Notes under the pieces: model-generated
The model's database searches: none
What the model saw: only the letters and a program-made list of their open reading frames with translations
Told to the model about the DNA's origin: nothing
Origin: CALLPQ01 sp038531745
GTDB lineage: Bacteria; Pseudomonadota; Alphaproteobacteria; Caulobacterales; Parvularculaceae
Direction: 5' to 3'
DNA length: 64,000 nucleotides
Assembly: GCA_038531745.1 (NCBI GenBank)
Contig: JBCBBJ010000003.1
Coordinates: 62,001 to 126,000 of the forward strand
In this document: in pieces, positions 18,202 to 26,700 of the stretch
How the letters are laid out: every line of letters begins with the position of its first letter
How positions within the stretch are numbered: the first letter of the stretch is position 1
Position numbers and translations under genes: made by a program

Positions 18202-18612
18202 TGTTATCTCCTTGGCAGTTCGATTTATTTTCGCTTGTAACCGGCGCAAAAGCCCTTCGCACGCCATCGTTATGATTCCTATGTGCACTGCAACATAGGA
18301 AAGATCAAGACCCCCACAAGCATTTTTTTGTGCACTGCACAATATTTCCAACAAGCCCCGAGTTTCGTCGCCCACAAGCCTTTTCCCGTCCCTATCCCGT
18401 AAAACTTTATTAACTATGTCTTTACGGCTGTTGATTACTTTTCGGAGAGGCGGGCATGGCTCTTGCTGCGTGTGCTTTGGTCCAGGGGGCGCGACCATGC
18501 CCGTGATCATGCTGGCGCTCAGGACGCAACAAACTGAACATGACAAAAAAGCAATAATCTGCTCTGGGCGATGATTGATTTTGGCGACAAAAACGGGAAC
18601 CTTCCATCCATG
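18202..18612. other. Divergent intergenic region of phasin and D,D-carboxypeptidase genes
   Basis: This region of about 410 bases holds the promoters of the phasin gene (leftward) and the carboxypeptidase gene (rightward). The only distinct structure I see is the pair of TGC-type motifs at 18282-18342. Long frames that run through it lack ribosome binding sites and family features. Confidence 0.5.
18282..18342. promoter_or_regulatory. Two copies of a TGC-type operator motif upstream of the phasin gene
   Basis: The 11-base sequence TGTGCACTGCA occurs at 18282-18292 and again at 18329-18339, 47 bases apart in the same orientation. The second copy sits in a near-perfect palindrome TTGTGCACTGCACAA (18328-18342, one central mismatch). 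Phasin genes of alphaproteobacteria are commonly repressed by PhaR at TGC-rich palindromes, so these are candidate PhaR sites. The identity of the regulator is inference from context. Confidence 0.5.
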
Positions 18613-20073
18613 GATATTGTAACGTTTTCGCGTACCTGGCGCCGGCCTGGAAATATGTGTCGCCCTGTTTGGTTTCGTTTTTTTGGCACCCTCTTCGCCG
18701 TTATGACGGCCTCCCTGGCTGTCGTTCCTGCCCTGGCCAATTCCAAATATGCGGCGTTTGTTGTCCATGCTGATTCGGGCGATGTCTTGTTTGATCGCTA
18801 TTCAACCCAATTGCGCTATCCCGCTTCGCTCACCAAAATGATGACGCTTTATCTTCTTTTTGAAGAAATTGAGGCTGGTCGCCTGACCCTAAAATCCAAA
18901 TTGCCGGTCTCCAAGACCGCTGCCGCCCAGCCGCCGTCGAAACTTGGGGTGCGCCGCGGTTCAACCCTTGATGTTGAGACCGCAATCAACGCCCTGGTGG
19001 TTAAATCTGCCAATGATGTTGCCGTTGTGGTAGCGGAGAAAATCGCTGGGTCCGAATGGCAATTTGCCCGCAAGATGACGACAAAAGCCCGCGCGCTCGG
19101 CATGCGTCGCACGACTTTCCGCAATGCATCGGGCTTGCCACACTCTAAACAACGCACAACCGCGCGGGATATGGCGGAACTGAGCCGCCGGCTTTTTCAG
19201 GACTTTCCGCAATATCAACATATTTTTTCCACCAAGTCCTTCCGCTATAAAAATCGTACCTACACAACGCATAACGCATTGGTAAAAACCTATCCGGGTG
19301 CTGATGGGTTAAAGACAGGCTATACGCGGCTTTCTGGGTATAATCTTGCCACCACGGCTGTGCGCAATGACCATCGGCTTATCGGTATCGTGCTGGGTGG
19401 GCGGTCTTCCTATACCCGGGACAAGCATATGCGGGAGATCCTTGATGCCGGCTTTGCGACAATCAAAAAGAACCCTGGCTTAATCTCGGCGCTGTTCGTG
19501 CGCCCCCCGACGCCATCGATCAAACCGTCGCCCTTTGGGGATGATCCGCTGCTCGCCTCTAGCCCCGACCTGGTGGCGACCCTTGCGCGCGGTCGCGCTA
19601 GCTTTGGCCAGGCAAATGATGCCGCCGCACGCGCTGAGGGCCAAGGCTCCCCCCTCACCGGTTCAATTTATAGCGCCGATGGCCGCGCCAGTACCGATGA
19701 TTTGAACCGCGCGCAATTCGATCGGCTTGCCCGATTGATCAGCCGCGAAGACAACAATTACGGCGTGGCCGAAGGCGATGCAGATACGCCTTCTTTTGTG
19801 GTAGCAGCCCGAGGCCGCACCGTCTTCAGCGTACAGATTGGCGCATATTCAAGCGAGGAATTCGCGCTGACACAGTTGGAAAATGCTGCTGTAAGAGCCA
19901 ATCTTACAAGCATTGACCGCCGCGTGATCCCGCTTCTGTCCAACAATAAAACTGCGCTTTACCGGGCTCGGTTCTTCTTTGCCGATGAACAAAGCGCGCG
20001 TGCGGGCTGTACAACGCTCAAGCAAAACGCCATCGGCTGCTTTGTGACCAATGACACCCCTGGTCAGTTTTAA
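18613..20073 (+). CDS. D-alanyl-D-alanine carboxypeptidase with C-terminal SPOR domain
   Basis: This protein is a DacA-like penicillin-binding protein that trims peptidoglycan stem peptides. The three catalytic motifs are present: SxxK in PASLTKMM, SxN in SANDVAVV and KTG in LKTGYTRL. The last 90 residues form a SPOR domain (VFSVQIGAYSSEEFALTQL), which binds denuded glycan and suggests septal targeting. A signal peptide ends at PALA just before NSKYAAFV. The start is uncertain: ATGs at 18571, 18613 and 18655 all keep the frame, none has a strong ribosome binding site, and 18655 would give the most usual signal length. Confidence 0.93.
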   Translation, partial: DIVTFSRTWRRPGNMCRPVWFRFFGTLFAVMTASLAVVPALANSKYAAFVVHADSGDVLFDRYSTQLRYPASLTKMMTLYLLFEEIEAGRLTLKSKLPVSKTAAAQPPSKLGVRRGSTLDVETAINALVVKSANDVAVVVAEKIAGSEWQFARKMTTKARALGMRRTTFRNASGLPHSKQRTTARDMAELSRRLFQDFPQYQHIFSTKSFRYKNRTYTTHNALVKTYPGADGLKTGYTRLSGYNLATTAVRNDHRLIGIVLGGRSSYTRDKHMREILDAGFATIKKNPGLISALFVRPPTPSIKPSPFGDDPLLASSPDLVATLARGRASFGQANDAAARAEGQGSPLTGSIYSADGRASTDDLNRAQFDRLARLISREDNNYGVAEGDADTPSFVVAARGRTVFSVQIGAYSSEEFALTQLENAAVRANLTSIDRRVIPLLSNNKTALYRARFFFADEQSARAGCTTLKQNAIGCFVTNDTPGQF

Positions 20074-20144
20074 CGAGAGCCTACACAATCTGCTTTGACG
20101 CTTCCGGCCAACGCACTACGATGGCGTTCAACACGGAGCACATG

Positions 20145-22106
20145 ATGGCAGACAATTCCCTACGCATTGACGTCCCCGAAGCGGCGAAGAAGATCACTCT
20201 AATTGACGCCAAAAAAGAGATCGCCATGCGTGACCACGCACAGCGTGATCGCAAGGCATTCTGGGCGAATATCAGTAAGCGGATCGACTGGATATCCCCG
20301 CCAACGAAGATTAGCGATGTCTCTTTCGAGCCGGAGAAATTCCGGATCAAATGGTTCTATGACGGGACGTTGAACGCAAGCGTCAATTGTTTGGACCGGC
20401 ACCTGCGCACCAACGCGCAAACGACCGCAATTATCTGGGAGGGCGATGAGCCCAGCGACAGCCGCCATATCACCTATGCCGAAGCCCACGAAGAAACCTG
20501 CCGCATGGCTAATGTGCTCAAGGCACGCGGCATCACCAAGGGCGACAGGGTCATCATTTATATGCCGATGATCCCAGAGGCGGCCTATGCCATGCTCGCC
20601 TGTGCCCGTATCGGGGCGGTACATTCGGTTGTGTTTGGTGGGTTCTCCCCCGAAGCGCTGGCCGCCCGGATTGATGATTGCGGCGCCGTCGCGGTTATTA
20701 CCGCCGATGAGGGGGTCCGCGGCGGCAAAACCGTCCCCCTAAAGACCAATGTTGATAAGGCGCTAAAAAATAATACGGGTGTGCGATGTGTGTTGATGGT
20801 GGAGCGGACACGGAACACCGTTATCATGAAGGCGGGGCGTGACCTGTCCTGGGAAGAAGCCCGCGATGATGTGAGCCCCCACTGCCCGGCTGAGCCCATG
20901 GCGGCCGAAGATCCACTCTTTATTCTGTACACATCAGGATCAACGGGAAAACCTAAAGGCGTTTTGCACACCACCGGGGGCTATCTTGTCTATGCAAGTT
21001 ATACCCATGAGGCGGTTTTTGATTATCGCCCGGGTGATATTTATTGGTGTACGGCAGATGTGGGTTGGGTAACCGGGCACAGCTATATCGTTTATGGCCC
21101 GCTCGCGAACGGGGCCACAACCTTGATGTTTGAGGGCGTGCCAACCTATCCCGATTATGGGCGGTTCTGGCAAATTGTTAATAAGCATCAGGTCAATATT
21201 TTCTATACCGCGCCCACGGCCATTCGCGCGCTCATGCGTGAGAGCGACCAATATGTGAAAGCTACAGAGCGCTCGTCGTTACGCTTGCTTGGTACGGTTG
21301 GCGAACCGATTAATCCCGAAGCCTGGTTATGGTATCACCGCGTGGTGGGAGAGGAGCGTTGCCCGATCGTTGATACCTGGTGGCAAACCGAAACTGGCGG
21401 CATCCTGATTTCACCCTTGCCCGGCACAACGGCGCTCAAACCTGGCTCCGCCGCGCAGCCCCTGCCCGGTATCTATCCGGCCCTCGTTGACGGTGATGGG
21501 CGCTTATTGGACGGCGAAGCGGAGGGTAATCTTGTGATTACCAAAAGCTGGCCGGGTCAGATGCGCACGGTCTATGGTGACCACCAACGTTTTATCGACA
21601 CCTATTTTACGACCTATAGAGGCTTTTATTTCACTGGCGATGGTGCCCGGCGCGATGGTGACGGCTATTACTGGATCACGGGCCGCGTTGATGACGTGAT
21701 CAATGTATCCGGCCATCGTCTGGGTACGGCGGAAATCGAAAGCGCCCTTGTGGCGCATCCCGCCGTGGCGGAGGCGGCGGTGGTTGGCTATCCCCACGAC
21801 ATTAAAGGTCAGGGTATTTATGCCTATGTGATCCTCATGGATGGTCAACAACCGTCGGACGATTTGCAGGACGCCCTCATTCAGTTTGTGCGCGAGGAGA
21901 TTGGCGCGATTGCAAAACCTGACCTACTGCAATTTACCGGCGGCCTGCCAAAAACCCGGTCGGGCAAAATCATGCGGCGGATCTTGCGCAAAATTGCCGA
22001 AGATGATTTTTCCAATCTGGGGGACATCTCAACCCTCGCCGAACCAGCCGTTGTTGATCGATTGATTGAGGGACGGATGAACCAACCATCAGCAATATCC
22101 GGTTAG
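20145..22106 (+). CDS. acs: Acetyl-CoA synthetase
   Basis: This AMP-forming ligase converts acetate, ATP and CoA to acetyl-CoA. Motifs include YTSGSTGKPKGVLHTTGGY (P-loop, about residue 263), WWQTETGG, the hinge DGYYWITGRVDDVINVSGHR and the C-terminal TRSGKIMRRILR, whose lysine is the site of regulatory acetylation in the family. The ATG at 20145 was chosen because a GGAG ribosome binding site lies 6 bases upstream; ATGs at 20121 and 20142 are alternatives. The product is about 653 residues, the normal length. It is convergent with the beta-oxidation genes, which also yield acetyl-CoA. Confidence 0.96.
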   Translation: MADNSLRIDVPEAAKKITLIDAKKEIAMRDHAQRDRKAFWANISKRIDWISPPTKISDVSFEPEKFRIKWFYDGTLNASVNCLDRHLRTNAQTTAIIWEGDEPSDSRHITYAEAHEETCRMANVLKARGITKGDRVIIYMPMIPEAAYAMLACARIGAVHSVVFGGFSPEALAARIDDCGAVAVITADEGVRGGKTVPLKTNVDKALKNNTGVRCVLMVERTRNTVIMKAGRDLSWEEARDDVSPHCPAEPMAAEDPLFILYTSGSTGKPKGVLHTTGGYLVYASYTHEAVFDYRPGDIYWCTADVGWVTGHSYIVYGPLANGATTLMFEGVPTYPDYGRFWQIVNKHQVNIFYTAPTAIRALMRESDQYVKATERSSLRLLGTVGEPINPEAWLWYHRVVGEERCPIVDTWWQTETGGILISPLPGTTALKPGSAAQPLPGIYPALVDGDGRLLDGEAEGNLVITKSWPGQMRTVYGDHQRFIDTYFTTYRGFYFTGDGARRDGDGYYWITGRVDDVINVSGHRLGTAEIESALVAHPAVAEAAVVGYPHDIKGQGIYAYVILMDGQQPSDDLQDALIQFVREEIGAIAKPDLLQFTGGLPKTRSGKIMRRILRKIAEDDFSNLGDISTLAEPAVVDRLIEGRMNQPSAISG

Positions 22107-22111
22107 ATCAT

Positions 22112-22144
22112 AAAAAAGCCCCCGGAGAAATTCCGGGGGCCTTT
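22112..22144. terminator. Bidirectional terminator between acs and the beta-oxidation operon
   Basis: A 9-base-pair perfect stem GCCCCCGGA/TCCGGGGGC (22118-22126 and 22132-22140) with a 5-base loop is flanked by six A residues on the left and CTTT on the right. It terminates well on the minus strand (T-run after the stem) and more weakly on the plus strand. Confidence 0.88.
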
Positions 22145-22167
22145 GAAAATCAACGATACGGCTGAGG

Positions 22168-24363
22168 TTATGCAGCCTCGTAGAGCGTTTGATCCTTTGC
22201 CGCCATATCGCGGAACATTTGTGGCGGGTGAAACCGCTCGCCATATTGCTGGGCAAGGCTTTCGGCCTTTCGCACAAAACTCTCAAGCCCAATCGTATCA
22301 ATGTGGCTCATGGGCCCGCCAGTCCAGGGTGCAAACCCCCAGCCAAAAATCGCTCCCAAATCCGCAGACTGCGGATCGAAAACGATCCCTTCGGCATAAC
22401 ACTGCGCGGCGGGGATAAGCTGCGCATACATCAAACGCTCTTCAACCTGTTCTGCAGTGGGTTGTTCGGCGGCTAGCGGAAAATGCTCCTGCAGGCCGGG
22501 CCAAAGAAATTTCTTCCCGCCATCGCTTGGATATTCGTAAAAACCGCCGCCGGATTTACGACCCTTCCGGCCCAAATCCACAACCATTTTCTCCAGCATG
22601 TCCTCAACCCCATTGGGGCGATAGTCAGCACCCAGTTCTTTTTTAGTGGACTGCATGAGCATATAGCCAAGCTCAAGCGAGGTTTCATCCGTCAGTGCCA
22701 GCGGACCCACGGGCATGCCAAGGCGTTTGGCGCAGTTATCGATGAGTGCCGGATTGATCCCTTCTTTAACCATCAACATGGCTTCATTGAGATAGGGCGG
22801 CACAACGCGGTTGGTATAAAACCCGCGCGTATCTTTCACCACGATAGGTGTCTTTTTGATCTTACCCACATAATCAAGCGCCGTCGCGAGAGCGCGATCA
22901 CCTGACTTATCGCCGGGGATAATTTCAACCAATGGCATCTTATCAACCGGGGAGAAAAAATGAATTCCGATAAACTGGTCAGGACGCTCAGAGTTTTTCG
23001 CAAGACCTGTAATCGGCAGCGTGGACGTGTTTGACGCAAAGATCACGTCCTTGCCAATCACCGCCTCGGTTTTCTTGATGACATCGGCCTTCACATCGGG
23101 GTCCTCAAATACCGCCTCAATAATCAGGTCAACATCGCTTAAATGGGCATAATCCGTCGTCGGTGTAATCCGTGCGAGGAGCCCGTCGCCTTTTTCCTTG
23201 GTCACCTTGCCGCGGGAAACCCCTTTCTCAACGATCTTTTGCGAATAGCCTTTGCCTTTTTCAGCATAATCCTGATCACGGTCGAGAAGAACAACTTCCA
23301 TCCCTGCCTTAGCGGTCACATAGGCAATACCGGCACCCATCATGCCGGCACCGAGAACGCCAACTTTTTTAAGAGTTGTTTCACCCACATTGGCCGGGCG
23401 TTGTTCGCCTTTTTCGGCCGCCTGTTTGTTAATAAACAGCGTCCGGATCATGTTGCGTGACTGGTCACCGGTCAGCAACTTACCAAAATATTTACTCTCG
23501 ATACGGATCGCCGTGTCAAAAGGAACAATTGAGCCCTCATAGAGACACGACAAAATATGCTCCACGGCCGGATAATTGTGGTAGGTTTTATCCTGGGCCA
23601 TAGCGGTTGCGGCCATAAAGAATTGCACCGCGCGCGGGTCCATGGCGCCGCCACCACCCGGAAATTTGAACTTTTTCTGGTCCCAAGGCGCCGTTACTTT
23701 CGGGTTGGCCTTAATCCAAGCTTTCGCATTGTCCACAAGCTCGTCGCCAGGCACAATGTCGTGGATCAGATTGTATTGCTTGGCCGTCACTGCATTAACG
23801 GGCGTGCCTTGGGTGATCATCATAGCGGCGTTTTGCAGGCCGGCCAGCCGCGGAATACGCTGCGTGCCGCCGCCGCCCGGTAACAATCCAACCTGCACCT
23901 CCGGAACACCAAACTGAACCTTCGGGTTGTCGGAGGCGAGCTTATAATGGCAAGCAAGAACAAGCTCGAGACCACCGCCCAGAGCCAAGCCATCAACAAT
24001 GGCAGCAACCGGTTTTGCATGCACCTCGCCCTTCATCAGGGCTTTGGCAGAATGGCCACCGGTCTCCAGCGTGCGGAGTATTTTATTGAGCCGGAAAAGC
24101 TCAGCAAAACCATCATCTGCGCCCGCGCCTGGATCGGTACTGGCCAGCATGCGCAAATCTGCGCCTGCCACAAAACCGCTTTTCTTGCCCGATGCGATCA
24201 CGAGACCAGTCATCGCCTCATCACTGACGAAACTGGTCACAAAGGTCTCAAGCTCATTGATCAAGGCCTGGTTCAGAACGTTCATGGACTGGCCGGGCAG
24301 ATCAATGGTCAAGACGGCGATACCGTCGCTGTCGATTTCGACAGAAAATGTTGTGTACGACAT
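22168..24363 (-). CDS. fadJ: Multifunctional fatty acid beta-oxidation protein (enoyl-CoA hydratase/3-hydroxyacyl-CoA dehydrogenase)
   Basis: This 731-residue protein carries two activities of beta-oxidation. The N-terminal crotonase domain (residues 1-200) has the oxyanion-hole stretches SGKKSGFVAGADLRML and GLALGGGLELVLACHYKLA. A linker leads to a Rossmann NAD-binding domain starting VGVLGAGMMGAGIAYV (about residue 333) and the C-terminal 3-hydroxyacyl-CoA dehydrogenase domain with FIGIHFFSPVDKMPLVEII. The layout fits FadJ/FadB alpha subunits; the choice of symbol between these is not certain. It lies 42 bases downstream of a thiolase gene on the same strand, forming the usual two-gene operon. 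Confidence 0.95.
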   Translation of the reverse strand: MSYTTFSVEIDSDGIAVLTIDLPGQSMNVLNQALINELETFVTSFVSDEAMTGLVIASGKKSGFVAGADLRMLASTDPGAGADDGFAELFRLNKILRTLETGGHSAKALMKGEVHAKPVAAIVDGLALGGGLELVLACHYKLASDNPKVQFGVPEVQVGLLPGGGGTQRIPRLAGLQNAAMMITQGTPVNAVTAKQYNLIHDIVPGDELVDNAKAWIKANPKVTAPWDQKKFKFPGGGGAMDPRAVQFFMAATAMAQDKTYHNYPAVEHILSCLYEGSIVPFDTAIRIESKYFGKLLTGDQSRNMIRTLFINKQAAEKGEQRPANVGETTLKKVGVLGAGMMGAGIAYVTAKAGMEVVLLDRDQDYAEKGKGYSQKIVEKGVSRGKVTKEKGDGLLARITPTTDYAHLSDVDLIIEAVFEDPDVKADVIKKTEAVIGKDVIFASNTSTLPITGLAKNSERPDQFIGIHFFSPVDKMPLVEIIPGDKSGDRALATALDYVGKIKKTPIVVKDTRGFYTNRVVPPYLNEAMLMVKEGINPALIDNCAKRLGMPVGPLALTDETSLELGYMLMQSTKKELGADYRPNGVEDMLEKMVVDLGRKGRKSGGGFYEYPSDGGKKFLWPGLQEHFPLAAEQPTAEQVEERLMYAQLIPAAQCYAEGIVFDPQSADLGAIFGWGFAPWTGGPMSHIDTIGLESFVRKAESLAQQYGERFHPPQMFRDMAAKDQTLYEAA

Positions 24364-24405
24364 AATTATTATCCCAATGAATTAAGCTGAAACTTGTGGA
24401 TGGCC

Positions 24406-25617
24406 CTAATGGACACGTTCCAAAATTGTTGCGGTGCCCATACCGCCGCCGATGCACAAGGTGACAAGGGCGGTTTCCTTGTTGGTGCGCTCCATCTCGT
24501 CAAGCACGATACTGGTGATGATCGCGCCGGTAGCCCCCAGTGGATGGCCCATGGCAATCGCGCCGCCGCACACATTGATATCACTATGGTCGATGTCGAG
24601 CGCTTGCATAAAGCGTAAGACAACCGACGCGAACGCTTCATTCAGCTCCCAAAGGTCGATATCGGATGCCGTCATGCCCGCGCGCTCCAGCGCTTTTTTG
24701 GCGGCAAACTCCGGACCAGTGAGCATGATTGTTGGCTCCGACCCGATAGAGGCAGCAGCGCGAATTTTGGCGCGTGGTTTCAGGTCAAGTTTTTTGCCGA
24801 TTTCCCCATTGCCGATCAAAACACCGGCGGAGCCATCAACGATACCAGATGAATTTCCCGCATGGTGGATATGATTGATCTTTTCCACTTCCGGGTAGCG
24901 CTGTACCGCCACACTATCGAAACCAAAATTTTCCCCCATCATGGCAAATGACGGCTTCAACGCGCCGAGCGATTGCATGTTTGTTTCTGGGCGGATGGTT
25001 TCATCATGATCGAGGACCGCGCTGCCCATGACATCCTTCACGGGCAGGATCGAGTTCTTGAAATGCCCATCCGCGCGGTGCTTTGTTGCTCGCTTGTGGC
25101 TTTCGACTGCATAGCTGTCCGCATCATCGCGGCTGATCCCATATTTCGTGGCAATCAGGTCGGCTGATATCCCCTGGGGAACGAAATAGGAGTTGAACGC
25201 AACGGCTGGGTCGGTGGCCATCGCCCCGCCGTCTGACCCCATGGGCACACGCGACATGGACTCAACGCCGCCCCCAATGGTTAAATCAGCTTCGCCGCTT
25301 TTCACCTTTGAAGCCGCAATATTAACTGCTTCCAAGCCAGAGGCGCAGAACCGGTTTACCTGGATCGCGGAAACCGATTGCGAAAACCCAGCCTGAAGAA
25401 CTGCCGCGCGCGTGATCACCGCGCCTTGTTCCCCCACGGGCGAGACGCAGCCAAAGGCCACATCATCAACCTTCTCGGTATCGAGATTATTGCGGTCGCG
25501 GATGCCTTCCAGCACCTGCGTCGCCAATTGGACCGGCGTGATTTCATGGAGTGAACCATCGGCCTTGCCTTTGCCCCGGGGGGTACGAACGGCATCATAA
25601 ATAAAAGCTTCGGTCAT
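24406..25617 (-). CDS. fadA: Acetyl-CoA C-acyltransferase (thiolase)
   Basis: This 403-residue thiolase performs the last step of beta-oxidation. The start at 25617 follows a GGAAGG ribosome binding site; the frame upstream is non-coding. The acylated cysteine is in VNRFCASGLEAVN (about residue 88), the catalytic histidine in GGAIAMGHPLGATGA and the second cysteine in LCIGGGMG near the end. The sequence MTEAFIYDAVRTPRGKG is typical of FadA/FadI-type thiolases rather than PhaA. It is the first gene of an operon with the multifunctional protein. Confidence 0.95.
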   Translation of the reverse strand: MTEAFIYDAVRTPRGKGKADGSLHEITPVQLATQVLEGIRDRNNLDTEKVDDVAFGCVSPVGEQGAVITRAAVLQAGFSQSVSAIQVNRFCASGLEAVNIAASKVKSGEADLTIGGGVESMSRVPMGSDGGAMATDPAVAFNSYFVPQGISADLIATKYGISRDDADSYAVESHKRATKHRADGHFKNSILPVKDVMGSAVLDHDETIRPETNMQSLGALKPSFAMMGENFGFDSVAVQRYPEVEKINHIHHAGNSSGIVDGSAGVLIGNGEIGKKLDLKPRAKIRAAASIGSEPTIMLTGPEFAAKKALERAGMTASDIDLWELNEAFASVVLRFMQALDIDHSDINVCGGAIAMGHPLGATGAIITSIVLDEMERTNKETALVTLCIGGGMGTATILERVH

Positions 25618-25860
25618 CGGGATGTCCTTCCTGACGGTTTCAAACGCAGATGTGGGGGCGGCGCGGCATGGGGCGACGCGGTCTGCATACATGTAGTTTG
25701 GCCGTTTTCGCGGTGCAACGAGATTTCGCAGCTTGGCCATCGGCGCGCCATCAGAGGGCCAATGGCACATCCCCTGCAAGATGTACTAAGCCAACCCTTC
25801 AATGGCGCACCGGAGCCTGATATTGTTCTGTGCGGAGGCTTGATGCGTTAGAGAGCCAGA

Positions 25861-26697
25861 ATGTTAATTGTGAACATCAAGCGACGAATACGTCCAATGC
25901 CTGTGCTGGCACTGACTGGGCTTGTCCTTTTTTTTACACCTGCTGTCTGGCACCTCGTCGGCATCTGGCTGACAAGTTCTGCCCACCATCATGGCCTTCT
26001 GGCATTACCCCTCACCTTTTGGCTCTTGCACCGTGATGGCGCCTTTGCGAGCAGCCAGCGCGCCCCAACACTTTGCTTGCCCCTGGTTGCCGGGCTATGC
26101 GGTGCCGTGGGGCTCACAGCGGTTGGCTACCTGACCGATCTCAAAATTGCCCAGCATCTTGGCGTCTATCTGGCGCTTGTGACAGCGTTAGCAATTTATT
26201 TTGGCGCACCAGGCCTGCGCCGACATGGGGCGGCATTGGCTTTTCTGGGTTTTATGGTGCCCGCGGGCGATCTCCTCATTCCGCCGCTGCAAGGGCTCAC
26301 GACCGAAGCGATCCTTTTATTTGGCCGGTGGGTGGATCTGGCGCTGACCCGCGATGGCTTTTTGCTCACCAGCGATGCGGGCCGGTTTGTTGTTGCCGAG
26401 GCGTGCGCGGGCCTGCGCTTTTTGATGGCCGCGCTCATGCTTGCCACGTTCTATGGCTTGGCGTGCCGGTTTCCTGCCACCCGGATGGCGGTGTTCATTG
26501 GCTTAGCAACGATATTGGCATTGGCGGCAAACGGTTTGCGCGCTTTTTCCATGGTTTGGCTCGCCACCATCTCCGATATGCAGTGGGGTGTTGGGCTTGA
26601 TCATTATTATTTCGGCTGGCTGATCTATCTCGCCATGTTCTTTGCCCTTTACGGCCTGGGCACGCGGCTGCGCCCCGCCAACCCACGTGCGATCTGA
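25861..26697 (+). CDS. xrtA: Exosortase (XrtA/EpsH type)
   Basis: This 278-residue polytopic membrane protein is a transpeptidase-like enzyme that processes proteins with C-terminal PEP-CTERM signals. The three exosortase catalytic positions are present: Cys182 in EACAGLRFL, Arg227 in ANGLRAF and His248 in DHYYFGW. About eight membrane helices are visible. It ends 4 bases before the amidotransferase gene, an arrangement characteristic of exosortase A systems. A fused EpsI domain, common in some members, is absent. No PEP-CTERM substrate is encoded in the window. Confidence 0.92.
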   Translation: MLIVNIKRRIRPMPVLALTGLVLFFTPAVWHLVGIWLTSSAHHHGLLALPLTFWLLHRDGAFASSQRAPTLCLPLVAGLCGAVGLTAVGYLTDLKIAQHLGVYLALVTALAIYFGAPGLRRHGAALAFLGFMVPAGDLLIPPLQGLTTEAILLFGRWVDLALTRDGFLLTSDAGRFVVAEACAGLRFLMAALMLATFYGLACRFPATRMAVFIGLATILALAANGLRAFSMVWLATISDMQWGVGLDHYYFGWLIYLAMFFALYGLGTRLRPANPRAI

Positions 26698-26700
26698 CCC

